Position numbers and translations under genes: made by a program. 64,000 nt of DNA from Saturnia japonica (lineage: Eukaryota > Arthropoda > Insecta > Lepidoptera > Saturniidae), in the NCBI GenBank assembly GCA_033032175.1, contig CM065325.1:3562930-3626929 (forward strand). Direction: 5' to 3'. Positions 37,901 to 41,682 of this stretch are shown piece after piece (positions within the stretch are counted from its first letter, which is position 1; each line of letters opens with the position of its first letter). The notes under the pieces are model-generated. The model saw only the letters and a list, made by a program, of their open reading frames with translations. It was not told the origin of the DNA and did not search any database.

Positions 37901-40863
37901 AAAAAGGGAGGTCGAAATTTCGAGAGTGACTTTAATTGATTTATGACTTATGACATACCGATATCGCTTAAAAGAAGAATAGAAATCTCTAGGTAGACTA
38001 TTTTTATCAATTGTTTGCTTGCTTACGGAATCAGAACGAGAAACAGATTTCATGTGTGCTTGTTCCGTGCGACCGTGTTCCGTACGACCTTGCCCCTTTA
38101 TCTTACTTAAGAATTTATACTCGATGTTTCAAATTAATTAAAATTAGATATTTCTTTAATTAATAAAAATAGTGCATTTGCATTCAAATCGTAACAATAT
38201 AACAACCTAAATTGATAATTTAAAAACATCCTACACAAGTAACCTATTCATTCCATCATCCCAATAATCCCTGCAGATTCCTAATGATGCCACAGCATCA
38301 GGTCAAGGTTGCCATGTTCTAATATCATTGAAGTAACAGAATACCAAATATCGACTCAATCAGGCCTGTGAACGATCTCACATTAATTTATCAACACCTT
38401 TCAAACAAACAATACTAGATCAAAATTTGGTTCAACCGTTTAGAAGCTATGATGCCACAGACAAATACACGGATACCACTCTGTTCACTTTGGGGTTTAA
38501 ATAAAGCTGAAAATAAGCATTGTTATTACAGTAACAGGTATCCGTGACTTGGTATGGCTGCCGGTAGAGCAGTGGCGTCGAGACGGAAGAGTAGTGCACG
38601 GACTGCGCCGCGGAGCTGCCTCCTTCACGGCGAGGACTGCTGTAGCCGCCCTAGACATCACCACGCGTTTGCTGCATCTTATACAGGTTCAATATTGTAT
38701 CCCCTTGTTATTTTATATTGTTATACCCGTCATATTTATTGTTCTAGCCATTATATTTATTGTAACATTCGTTTAATTTATTTTTAATACTAGCACGTAA
38801 ATGTGACCGCACTAAGCTTAATGGTAAATATAGTACAATCAAAAACAACAGCGACCATAGGGAGATCAGTAAACCTTCGCTGGTCTTCCTTGTCATGCCG
38901 ACCTGAAAGCCTTCCAGCAGCTGCATATTCATTGGCTATTCTCCGTAACGCTAATAAACAAAATAAAGTTATGGCGATGCGTTTATCACCATGTGCATGG
39001 GGATCGCGACTCAGTTAGGTAGAGATCTCTACAACCTCGCTTAATTACTGAATATTTATATCAGCTGTTCCCGGAACGCAACACACCTAAGCGTGCCACT
39101 ACGGCGGGCGTTACACCTGGTGTATGGTGGTCCCGATCCAGTCGGACATAATTGTCGTGTCCTACCATCTAGTAGGAACATTTATTGTTACATCCGTTGT
39201 ATTTATTGTTATAGACATTATATTTATTGTTTTAGACATTATATTTACTGTTAAAGGTATTATAAACCAACGTTTGTAATTGGAAAAATATTGTATTCGC
39301 TTGACGTTGGCAAAATTGTTGATAGACACACGTTGTCATAAAATTAAAAGAAGAAGAAAATATCTTCACATTATGTATGACATATTATGATTCCATGTAA
39401 GGCGACGGCAGAGACTGCTTTCGAGATGCTAACACCGGGGCCAACACTCCAACTGCAAGAGGCGTACGGTCGTAGAAATCGGCGACGTCGGCGTAGGTAC
39501 GACCCCTCTCGTCATCCCACTGACATTAGAGAGGGCGTCGCCACAGCCTACCAAACTGTTAAAGAGGTCTGTACACCTTTTCTTTCTTTAGTCTGTGGTA
39601 TAACACAATGAAATAATAAGCTTGTAGCAGAATTGTATAATCCAAATAATTTACAATATATATTAACATCAATCAATCAACAAAACCCAGTTGGCTTGGA
39701 AACGGATGTCATTCCTCAAATTGCACGTGCGCATTGGTGGTGCATTTATTTTTCTTCTCCAATCGTAATATACGTTATGTATTTCTTGTACAAAAAGAAG
39801 GCAACCATAAATATAAGTAGCTACAATACTTTATATTTCTGGTAAAAAATGGCAACGCTAAATGGCGTGATGGGCCGCCATTTTGTGACTCTAAAATAGT
39901 CGTCCATTGTGACAGACGTCACTAGACATGGGTAACTCAGCAAAATTCCTTGCGCCAACTCAATAACTCAAATTAGCGCCATGGCGCAGCAAAATGCCAC
40001 CCGCACTCGGCACCTTCAGTCTCTTATCGCAGGCAATGTATGTTGAGTCTGCCCTAACTCAGCCAGCTCAGCCTGTTAGATAAATTAATGAGTCGGCTTA
40101 TCGGCGAGGTCCACGGCGCTGTGTCGTAGCCGCCTTGCTGAGCTAAATTGTGCTACGCGCCAAAATATTTGGAATAAGTGTGTTGTTAACACATCCAGCG
40201 CAGTTAACTGAGTTGTCGCAATTGCGCGGTGTAACGCAGTGTTACCCATGCCTAGATGTCAGTAACACGTTATCTCAGCGAGCGAACTGTAATAAATGAG
40301 AACATTTGTGATTGCATAGGGTTTCGCGGAGACAGCAGCGACTATGGCGCTGGCGGCGCGGTGCGAGAGCGGAGTGGGAGTGCTGCGGCACCTGCCTGGG
40401 GCCGCGGTCGCGCCGCTCGCGCTCGCCGCCGCCGGTGCCGCAGACCTGCTGGGAGGCGTGCGCGCGCACCTCGCCCCGCATACATCCCGCCGCCGCGCCG
40501 ACAAGTGGCGTGCGCATTCCACTCACCACGTGCAGACTTCCTCCCCTGCAGGTAACATCTCTTATCAAACGGGCGTTGGAAACATAAGCGTCACTCTTCA
40601 TATAATTTTTTAGGCATCTGCTAAGAATGTATTTTTGAGAAGTCAATCTCTAAAGGGGTATAACAGGGGTTAAAAATTTGTATGAAGAAATAAACAGCTG
40701 AACGGATTTGGATAAGATTTGGCACTTATTAACCTAAATTTACACATACATATAATAATTTTATTCCGGTAAATATGCAATTCTGAAATCCACGCAGATG
40801 AAGTCGCGGGTAGAAGCTACTTTGGTTTATAAGATTTGTTTTTTTTTTTCAGATAACGAGTAA
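1..40863 (+). CDS. Atg2: Autophagy-related protein 2 (ATG2), 5'-partial, 29 exons
   Basis: ATG2 is a rod-shaped lipid-transfer protein that works with WIPI/Atg18 and ATG9 at the ER-phagophore contact and on lipid droplets. Exons read here: 1-119, 725-920, 2189-2359, 3437-3611, 3969-4075, 4486-4694, 4850-4973, 8034-8182, 9461-9639, 20424-20574, 21137-21321, 22350-22534, 23931-24195, 25458-25650, 26239-26346, 27954-28219, 29831-30039, 31529-31666, 32052-32247, 32986-33153, 33874-34033, 34282-34449, 34856-35027, 35792-35938, 36831-36958, 38532-38686, 39402-39566, 40320-40551, 40853-40863. Every junction is AG/GT with matching phase, giving one open frame of about 1,609 codons. Full ATG2 proteins are near 1,900-2,100 residues, so about 300 N-terminal residues including the chorein domain lie upstream. 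Identity rests on several remembered family motifs (FPIADLRPG, CAVDYRPLYLP, MYGGNDF, GPMHSLLQL). The weakest exon is the second, with a poor acceptor; the last is only 11 bases. Confidence 0.95.
120..724 (+). other. ATG2 intron 1
   Basis: About 600 bases of AT-rich intron between a GTAAAT donor at 120 and the proposed acceptor at 723-724. I see no gene, clear transposon end or tandem repeat in it. Confidence 0.6.
1030..1340. repeat. Lepidopteran-type interspersed repeat fragment in ATG2 intron 2
   Basis: The stretch beginning GGTAAGTATCGCCTGATGG near 1050, followed by a run of GC-richer sequence, resembles widespread moth repeat fragments that carry a GGTAAGCGATCACCG-like motif. No ends or target duplication could be placed. 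The rest of intron 2 (921-2188) is AT-rich apart from the antisense coding-like patch at 1639-1755. Confidence 0.35.
1639..1755 (-). pseudogene. GC-rich antisense open segment, unidentified
   Basis: On the minus strand a GC-rich frame reads DAGYAMWLEGLATRCTK followed by IWAGAAQLDLLAKDRR, with no stop. It stands out from the AT-rich ATG2 intron around it, and its residue mix looks like real protein. A possible acceptor lies just upstream on the minus strand. I do not recognise the family. It may be a captured exon, a processed-gene fragment or part of a transposon. Confidence 0.3.
2433..2466 (+). repeat. Direct repeat, left copy (partner at 3239-3273)
   Basis: The sequence TTACATGATGGTAATGACTG and its continuation to TAGATCCTAATTT recurs at 3239-3273 with a few differences. 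The pair brackets most of the MITE at 2577-3237. It is longer than a target duplication and the left copy does not abut the element, so it probably predates the insertion. Confidence 0.6.
2577..3237. mobile_element. PIF/Harbinger-type MITE, TTA target duplication
   Basis: A 661-base element with terminal inverted repeats: it begins GGGGCCATCCATAAATTACG and ends with the reverse complement, matching for over 20 bases. It is flanked by TTA at 2574-2576 and 3238-3240. The 3-base TWA-type duplication and the terminal sequence fit PIF/Harbinger. Subterminal G-rich blocks occur near both ends. It has no transposase. Two relatives lie at 22670-23529 and 41683-42944. Confidence 0.8.
5083..5420 (+). 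repeat. Possible LINE reverse-transcriptase 3' relic
   Basis: One frame near 5215-5270 reads VKLWNHFPAMCSFQVLQVH, reminiscent of the LWNxLP motif at the C-terminus of many insect non-LTR reverse transcriptases. It is short and followed by a stop, so this is a weak call. Confidence 0.3.
5595..5829 (-). pseudogene. Retroelement-related ORF fragment
   Basis: The minus strand reads in one frame from 5829 to a stop at 5595-5597: CNELTKTGYAVNLYAVDVG, then ARGIPGKSLYKLLKDLGLS, then ending near IWLGREGIAGS. The VEVGARG...SLxxLL...GL pattern and the WLxRE ending resemble the C-terminal part of proteins found with non-LTR retrotransposons. The frame is cut at its upstream side exactly where the Tigger element begins (5832). 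This suggests the transposon inserted into an older retroelement copy. Confidence 0.45.
5832..7079 (-). mobile_element. Tigger/pogo-family DNA transposon, 5'-deleted, TA target duplication
   Basis: A 1,248-base element with terminal inverted repeats starting CAGTGTAAACTCTTTA and ending TAAAGAGTTTACACTG, flanked by TA at 5830-5831 and 7080-7081. Subterminal copies of the CGTTATA motif occur near both ends. The transposase reads on the minus strand and keeps only the C-terminal half, so the copy is not autonomous. Shorter copies with the same ends are at 41851-42485 and 50093-50504. Confidence 0.9.
5977..6696 (-). pseudogene. Tigger/pogo transposase, C-terminal half
   Basis: A 239-residue frame. 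It opens inside the DDE_1 catalytic domain: VDNCPAHP (second catalytic Asp), then FFPANTTSILQPMDQSVIK, the hallmark block with the last Asp. After this come a C-terminal helical region and an acidic stretch (QDEEDDQVDKAE). A complete Tigger transposase is roughly twice as long and begins with CENP-B-type DNA-binding domains; these and the first catalytic Asp are missing. The Met start is only the first in frame and is not a true start. Confidence 0.88.
7333..7879. repeat. Weak inverted-repeat pair in ATG2 intron 7
   Basis: The segment near 7333-7364 (AATCAACTATTATAGTTCAC, then CCACACTTT) is matched imperfectly in reverse complement near 7850-7879 (TAAGTGTGGGTATATTAGTT). This may mark an old MITE of about 550 bases. 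No target duplication could be defined. Confidence 0.3.
8034..9639 (+). CDS. Atg2: ATG2 exons 8-9
   Basis: Exon 8 (8034-8182) reads SKQLYEIIYNRINSDLLLWEP, a strongly conserved ATG2 block, then a Pro/Asn/Gly-rich segment. Exon 9 (9461-9639) starts with an acidic Ser/Asp run (DSDSDSTSSDEE), likely a disordered phospho-acceptor loop, then returns to fold with NFCLTFKVGKGLLSVYAP. A solo LTR begins only 30 bases after the exon 8 donor. Confidence 0.9.
8213..8626 (-). mobile_element. Solo LTR of the gypsy family seen at 55884-56331
   Basis: The reverse complement begins TGTTACGACCTGATACAAC and ends CACGGTTGTAACA. It follows the LTR at 55884-56331 along nearly its whole length, with scattered substitutions and small gaps. 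The ends are TGTTAC/GTAACA. No internal sequence is attached, so it is a solo LTR, lying antisense in ATG2 intron 8. No clear target duplication was seen. Confidence 0.85.
9696..9970 (+). repeat. Moth repeat fragment with CCCACGGTTTCACCCG motif
   Basis: It starts ACTAGTTGTACCCCACGGTT and ends near CGGTCCAGTAGTTTTTGTG plus an AATAACAAACAAAA-type tail. The same opening recurs at 30341. Such fragments are common in lepidopteran introns, and comparable ends occur near 9241, 38430, 40790 and 61510. Confidence 0.5.
9971..11565 (+). other. ATG2 intron 9, left part
   Basis: AT-rich intron sequence. I see no gene. Parts of 11090-11500 reappear in altered form inside the blended segment at 17110-17924. 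Confidence 0.5.
11796..11990 (-). repeat. Copia LTR, left (3') copy of the outer version
   Basis: It begins TGTAGCAGATTATGAG on the plus strand, immediately after ATAAA (11791-11795), and ends TCACTAAACA. It aligns with the LTRs at 16560-16758 and 19890-20088 but is degraded in its middle. Confidence 0.75.
12579..14015 (-). pseudogene. Copia pol fragment: linker and reverse transcriptase (RVT_2)
   Basis: A 478-residue frame. The N-terminal 130 residues are a charged linker that includes RGPGRPRIQRGQVGRPKK, an AT-hook-like run. Then comes the RVT_2 domain: EEKLWKEAITSEI, GCRFVLTTKIN, KARLVDKGYSQ, DTFAPVMRLDTVR, QIDINTAYLNG (first catalytic Asp), SLYGLKQSGRQWN, and VYTDDILIASQ (the YxDD box, here YTDD). 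After GCLIYLSVGT the C-terminus loses its family likeness, and no RNase H domain is recognisable down to 11991. The integrase that should precede it is displaced to about 17925, so the element is broken here. Confidence 0.85.
14133..14400 (+). repeat. Second copy of the left host flank
   Basis: It repeats 11566-11795 almost base for base, starting GTGTTCGGACTCAACTTAAG and ending at ATAAA (14396-14400). It differs by an extra block of about 40 bases (GCTCTGTGTTACTTCGG onward) and a few substitutions. This is unique intron sequence, not element sequence, so its presence twice shows that the locus itself was doubled. Confidence 0.85.
14401..14560 (-). repeat. Truncated Copia LTR joined to integrase
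   Basis: It starts TGTAGCAGATTATGAG after ATAAA, follows the LTR to GTATGACACATA, then jumps directly into integrase coding sequence (AATCGCGGTAGATGGG). The end of the LTR, the whole reverse transcriptase and the integrase C-terminus are missing in this version. Confidence 0.75.
14562..16422 (-). pseudogene. Copia gag-protease-integrase, inner copy
   Basis: An open frame from ATG 16420-16422 (it stays open to 14452, but the last 36 residues read LTR). Domains in order: Copia gag (DYDSWKVHAQAIL near residue 14, later ECKTSNDVWLKLESVY); zinc knuckle CFKCHKKGHKASEC near 225; protease NWIIDSGCTSHLC with the DSG triad near 280; GAG-pre-integrase LQWHERLGHLNANDL near 410; integrase core with Asp in YSDVCGP, Asp in QSDNGGEY and Glu in NGVAERMNRT. 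The frame breaks off after RNRCPSTAI, where the integrase C-terminus should follow. Its near-intact state suggests recent insertion. Confidence 0.9.
16541..16557 (-). promoter_or_regulatory. Copia primer-binding site, internal initiator tRNA-Met type
   Basis: The minus strand reads GGTTATGGGCCCAGTTA directly after the LTR end. From memory, Drosophila copia uses an almost identical site that pairs with an internal half of initiator tRNA-Met rather than the tRNA 3' end. The copy at 19871-19887 has one change. Confidence 0.8.
16560..16758 (-). repeat. Copia 5' LTR, inner copy (199 bp)
   Basis: It starts TGTAGCAGATTATGAG and ends TCTACTCAATA on the plus strand, followed by the ATAAA target duplication at 16759-16763. 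The sister LTR ends CTCAACA, so one C-to-T change altered this terminus. Confidence 0.85.
16759..17109 (+). repeat. First copy of the right host flank, with the ATG2 exon 10 acceptor
   Basis: It matches 20089-20438 closely, including the splice acceptor TTACCCCCAG and the first 15 bases of ATG2 exon 10 (17095-17109). After that the match stops and Copia linker sequence begins. The exon copy is therefore non-functional: the acceptor is intact, but the exon body is missing. Confidence 0.85.
17110..17924. other. Blended segment resembling Copia linker mixed with ATG2 intron
   Basis: 17125-17175 is nearly identical to 13623-13673 of the Copia pol linker. From 17290 to about 17600 the sequence follows 13680-14000 of Copia in order, but with a high density of substitutions and indels (for example CAGCTGTTTCTTCATTTG, CTCTTCAATATGAG-like pieces). 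Other pieces, such as 17464-17515, instead follow the intron at 11431-11490. No coding sequence survives. Confidence 0.6.
17925..19752 (-). pseudogene. Copia gag-protease-integrase, outer copy, frameshifted
   Basis: It is nearly identical to 14562-16422. Differences: an extra A at about 18422 breaks the frame between pre-integrase and integrase, leaving frames 18421-19752 (443 residues) and 18060-18428; a one-base loss near 18103 shifts the integrase again; and an in-frame loss of 33 bases near 19380 removes eleven gag residues. The zinc knuckle, DSG protease motif and integrase catalytic residues are all still visible. The Copia match ends near 17925, where the blended segment starts. Confidence 0.88.
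19871..19887 (-). promoter_or_regulatory. Copia primer-binding site, outer copy
   Basis: The minus strand reads GATTATGGGCCCAGTTG, the counterpart of 16541-16557 with small changes, next to the LTR at 19890-20088. Confidence 0.7.
19890..20088 (-). repeat. Copia 5' LTR, outer copy (199 bp)
   Basis: It starts TGTAGCAGATTATGAG and ends CTACTCAACA, so on the coding strand it runs TGTTGAG...TGCTACA. It is followed by ATAAA at 20089-20093, which matches ATAAA at 11791-11795 on the far side of the element. It lies directly upstream of the primer-binding site and gag. Confidence 0.9.
20424..28219 (+). CDS. Atg2: ATG2 exons 10-16, including the CAD motif
   Basis: Seven exons. Exon 10 reads VVPGQMGELVLEAHKLSMCQ. 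Exon 12 has GIEQATLRHRGDKGIAWL and VLDYPVPGYTPSTVLSELH. The exon 12/13 junction encodes SDCAVDYRPLYLP, the Cys-Ala-Asp triad that gives the ATG2_CAD domain its name. Exon 13 goes on with LRFLAQECTLFL and YVCVVDVGLFELSLR. Exons 14-15 carry a Trp/Cys block (VTVHTCWDSASALCRLVTY). Exon 16 is acidic and then basic (TPRKSRRKK), probably a disordered linker before the LIR exon. The exon 16 donor is taken at 28220; an earlier GTAAGA at 28212 would break the frame with exon 17. Confidence 0.92.
20750..21020 (+). repeat. Interspersed repeat with GTAAGCGGTTACCGTAGCC motif
   Basis: Intron 10 sequence around GGCCAGCCTCATTGTAAGCGG and CTCCCTCGAAGAGCTC resembles common lepidopteran repeat fragments. It is degraded and no ends could be placed. 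Confidence 0.4.
21654..21717 (+). repeat. Perfect 32-bp tandem dimer
   Basis: The unit TACAATAAGGTTTCTAGACG plus TATAAATATCAA occurs twice, head to tail, without a difference (21654-21685 and 21686-21717). Confidence 0.9.
22111..22234 (+). repeat. 33-bp minisatellite, about 3.8 units
   Basis: The unit TCAATGTTATGCGTCATATA followed by ACATCGAGCACAC repeats at 22111, 22144, 22177 and 22210 (last copy partial). Each unit contains the inverted arms TGTTAT...ATAACA, so every unit can form a small hairpin. The repeat lies 116 bases before ATG2 exon 12. The sequence before it (TTGCTTGCTAAACC, TTTTATTGTGG) also occurs near 34200 and 34680, so the array grew inside a dispersed repeat. Confidence 0.9.
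22670..23529. mobile_element. PIF/Harbinger-type MITE, TAA target duplication, carrying a SINE
   Basis: An 860-base element that starts GGGAGCGTTCATTAATTACG and ends with an inverted counterpart (CATGTAATTAATGAAGGCCC). It is flanked by TAA at 22667-22669 and 23530-23532. Length beyond the usual 0.65 kb is partly explained by a SINE at 23196-23448. Family relatives are at 2577-3237 and 41683-42944. Confidence 0.8.
23196..23448 (+). mobile_element. tRNA-derived SINE
   Basis: The head contains pol III promoter-like boxes: TAGCCTAGTGGTCGTGAG (A box region) and GGTTTGATTCCC (B box). It is followed by a non-tRNA body with AACAGGCTCGCCCCCTATTA and GGGTGTACGTCAATACACC, and a TATTATGTT-rich tail. The body recurs in reverse at about 35313-35430. 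A cloverleaf for a working tRNA is not present. Confidence 0.75.
24336..24535 (+). repeat. Dispersed repeat, copy 1 (partner 30425-30600)
   Basis: It shares an ordered series of blocks with 30425-30600: TTATGGTTATTGCT, TTAGGGTCGTAG, GCCTTCCTCAATAAAT, AATTTTTCAGATTTGAC and TTCAAACAA. The pattern matches a very common moth repeat 3' end. Confidence 0.65.
24609..25304 (-). mobile_element. Degenerate pogo-like element with transposase tail
   Basis: The ends form an imperfect inverted repeat: CAGTAAAAGCTCTTTATTCG at 24609 and, inverted, CAGTAAAAACTCCTTATTAG ending at 25304. A TA precedes the left end. The minus-strand frame 24782-25012 ends KTAKQEKITKFFKPSYKP, which looks like the C-terminal tail of Tigger/jerky-type transposases, but no catalytic motif remains. 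Confidence 0.5.
26012..26074 (+). repeat. Two adjacent hairpins with a 9-bp direct repeat
   Basis: Hairpin 1: GTGCGAA-ATG-TTCGCAC (26012-26028). Hairpin 2: CATAGATGTA (26038-26047) and TACATCTATG (26057-26066). GGGTCACCT stands on both sides of hairpin 2 (26029-26037 and 26066-26074), as if a tiny fold-back sequence were inserted with a 9-base duplication. Confidence 0.65.
26731..27048. mobile_element. Fold-back MITE with 28-bp inverted repeats, TA target duplication
   Basis: TACCATTTCCATTTCTTTAT plus TTTCTCGA (26731-26758) is mirrored at 27021-27048 with a single mismatch. TA lies on each side (26729-26730 and 27049-27050), as in Tc1/mariner-type elements. Length is 318 bases; there is no coding sequence. 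Confidence 0.65.
27100..27953 (+). other. Rest of ATG2 intron 15
   Basis: AT-rich sequence with a (TA)n run near 27874-27892. Open frames here, including one of 101 codons on the minus strand, lack recognisable protein features. Confidence 0.5.
29730..29821 (+). repeat. 23-bp tandem repeat next to an ATG2 splice acceptor
   Basis: Four units of TCCTTTGTGGTTGAAATTAATGA-type sequence (unit starts 29730, 29753, 29776, 29799). The array ends 8 bases before the AG of exon 17 (29829-29830), so it supplies the branch-point and pyrimidine region of that intron. Confidence 0.85.
29831..36958 (+). CDS. Atg2: ATG2 exons 17-25: LIR and WIPI-binding region, start of ATG_C
   Basis: Exon 17 contains an acidic run ending DDEYCFVET. 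YCFV fits the LC3-interacting core (aromatic-x-x-aliphatic) and lines up with the known ATG2A LIR (FCIL). About 40 residues later DNHFTVPAAR corresponds to the Y/HF motif used for WIPI/WDR45 binding. Exon 18 has RYTLCEMSITWNMYGGNDF. Exons 19-20 give KFQYEVYPPGGAHASRQTLA and IEVIDLLECSDINKLLSQY. Exon 21 has LRPDPTLTAQECCLKISLLP. Exon 22 is a Ser/Pro-rich loop. Exon 24 starts ATG_C: VPIRLDYVGKRVDLSAGP and NCSELTLKRLDY. Exon 25 ends LLSGIGPMHSLLQL. GC-rich exon 19 differs from its AT-rich surroundings but is in frame. Confidence 0.93.
30425..30600 (+). repeat. Dispersed repeat, copy 2 (partner 24336-24535)
   Basis: It carries the same ordered blocks as 24336-24535, including TTCATGGTTACTGCT, TTAGGGTCGTAG and GCCTTCCTCATTAAAT. 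It follows a CCCCACGGTTTCCCCG fragment at 30341. Confidence 0.65.
30710..31150 (+). pseudogene. LINE (non-LTR retrotransposon) 3' end
   Basis: A frame reads NARNRDKLIVPCFRLSKTNY, then VRFFNKIPKHITDLPDNM, the familiar C-terminal tail of jockey-like insect reverse transcriptases (RDKL...RLxKTxxSxxxxxVRFYNKIP). Stops follow. Downstream, GAGTTTCTTGCCGGTTCATC and a final AATAAAG fit the 3' untranslated end of this LINE type. The 5' end is truncated, as is usual for LINE copies. It lies in the sense direction in ATG2 intron 17. Confidence 0.65.
31257..31430 (+). repeat. Four-copy dispersed repeat, copy 1
   Basis: One of four related segments (31257-31430, 37492-37630, 44294-44455, 45153-45300) that share GGTGGTAGGGCATTTTCTAA, GCCTGGTTAGCTACCACC, AAAATCTGTC and AGCACCTATAGGT. 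All four lie in the same direction. The motif recalls a retroposon-related repeat that is abundant in silkworm-type genomes. Confidence 0.7.
34160..34740 (+). repeat. Paired repeat fragments around ATG2 exon 22
   Basis: 34170-34245 and 34645-34725 share CACATTGTAACA, TACACTATGAAGTT and GTTTTATTGTG, and are related to 22040-22110. They flank exon 22 (34282-34449) on both sides. Confidence 0.55.
35313..35430 (-). mobile_element. SINE body fragment
   Basis: The reverse complement matches the body of the SINE at 23196-23448: AGGCTCGCCCCCTATTACAT, CTGTGGGTATACAC, and a TATGTTATGTTATG tail. The tRNA-like head is not present here. Confidence 0.65.
36540..36760 (+). repeat. Dispersed AT-rich repeat fragment
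   Basis: CAACAAGATGGCGGCTCTC, CAGGAAGTTTTT and TATAATCCACTTGAC recur in 57590-57680 (CAACAAGATGGTGGCTCCC, TAGGAAGTTTTT, TATAATCCACCTCAC). A further piece (CCAAACTATATCACG, GCCACCAATA) is at 32700 and 57685. Confidence 0.55.
37492..37630 (+). repeat. Four-copy dispersed repeat, copy 2
   Basis: See 31257-31430. This copy is the best preserved: GGTGGTAGGGCATTTTCTAA, then CGCCTGGTTAGCTACCACCC and TCGCGAAGCACCTATAGGTC. Confidence 0.7.
38532..40863 (+). CDS. Atg2: ATG2 exons 26-29: end of ATG_C and stop
   Basis: Exon 26 reads GIRDLVWLPVEQWRRDGRVV and RGAASFTARTAVAALDITTR. Exon 27 has ETAFEMLTPGPTLQLQEAYG, a run of eight Arg/Asn residues, and HPTDIREGVATAYQTVKE. Exon 28 is very GC-rich (Ala-rich: VLRHLPGAAVAPLALAAAGA, LLGGVRAHLAPHTSRRRADK). 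These follow the order of the family C-terminus. Exon 28 ends in phase 1 at 40551, and a strong pyrimidine-tract acceptor at 40851-40852 opens an 11-base terminal exon giving Asp-Asn-Glu-stop. Reading through the exon 28 donor would add about 20 residues instead, a possible alternative end. Confidence 0.88.
39923..40254 (+). mobile_element. hAT-type MITE, copy 1
   Basis: It begins TAGACATGGGTAACTCAG and ends GTTACCCATGCCTA. The flanks GACGTCAC and GATGTCAG match at 6 of 8 positions, an aged 8-base target duplication. The body shares AAATTCCTTGCGCCAACTCA with the copies at 51357-51670 and 57828-58154. It ends 65 bases before ATG2 exon 28. Confidence 0.8.
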
Positions 40864-40931
40864 AGATATTTTTACAATGATCTACTTCCACAATAATCAT
40901 TGTACCTCTGTGGTAATTAATTTAGAATTAA

Positions 40932-40937
40932 AATAAA
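40932..40937 (+). terminator. Candidate ATG2 polyadenylation signal AATAAA
   Basis: AATAAA lies 69 bases after the proposed stop codon (40861-40863) and is the first canonical signal downstream. Confidence 0.5.
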
Positions 40938-41412
40938 TTTTGGCCTACGCATACAAACTGTACGTTCTTGGTTTGCTCAACTCCATGTATAATGTAAAAA
41001 CAATGTCTCGAAATTCAATTTTTTTATTTTATTTAAATTGTAATCACGAAAGCATGTTATATCTAAAAAATGTCAAATCGACTATATACTTTTTCTACTT
41101 AAGTATAATTATAATTTTTATAGTTTACGTGTGACACTTTGATTTAATTAACCTTTGACATATATAAATAGGTATTTATACTCAAAATCCTTGGTGATCA
41201 AGGTCGAAAAATCGTTTTTATTTGTAATAAATGTAAAAAAAGAAGAAAATATTAATCAGTGATATTTTATATTTGATGTATTTTTATACGGTGTTACTGT
41301 TAGTGGATTAAGATAGCATATATTTTTTCATCGTCAATGGGTGCGTCGAAATATTAAAGTTTCAATAAGCAACAATGAAATTCATTGTTTTACTCAATCA
41401 TAGGTATGTACT

Positions 41413-41643
41413 GTGGTATTAGTCAAGTATCGCATTTGTCGAATACTAATCGTTCGAAACAATACTAAAGATTTATCCAGGGCCGAATTTAATGATGGAA
41501 GAATCTGGAGTAACGAAGAATTAGAGGCCGCGAATAATTTCTGCCGCAAAGCAGAATTGGTCACACAGGCCGCACGAGACGTTCCAATTCTGTCCTCCAG
41601 AGTAACAATCTATTCACTGGCCTCAGGACTGCGGTCCTTTTGA
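41413..41643 (+). pseudogene. Unidentified coding-like frame downstream of ATG2
   Basis: The later part of this 76-codon frame reads AEFNDGRIWSNEELEAANNF, CRKAELVTQAARDVPILSSR and then VTIYSLASGLRSF before a stop. It is GC-richer and more protein-like than nearby random frames, and a TTTATCCAG acceptor-like sequence precedes it (41474-41482). It could be a terminal exon of a minor transcript, a gene relic or transposon coding sequence. It ends 37 bases before a PIF/Harbinger MITE. I do not recognise the family. Confidence 0.3.
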
Positions 41644-41682
41644 GATTGGTTGTAGATAACTATAAACTGCAGTGTTCACTTA

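Noticed and set aside
40259..40646. Several long overlapping frames on both strands
   Set aside because: They are shadows of the very GC-rich ATG2 exon 28; only the frame joined to exon 27 fits the family.
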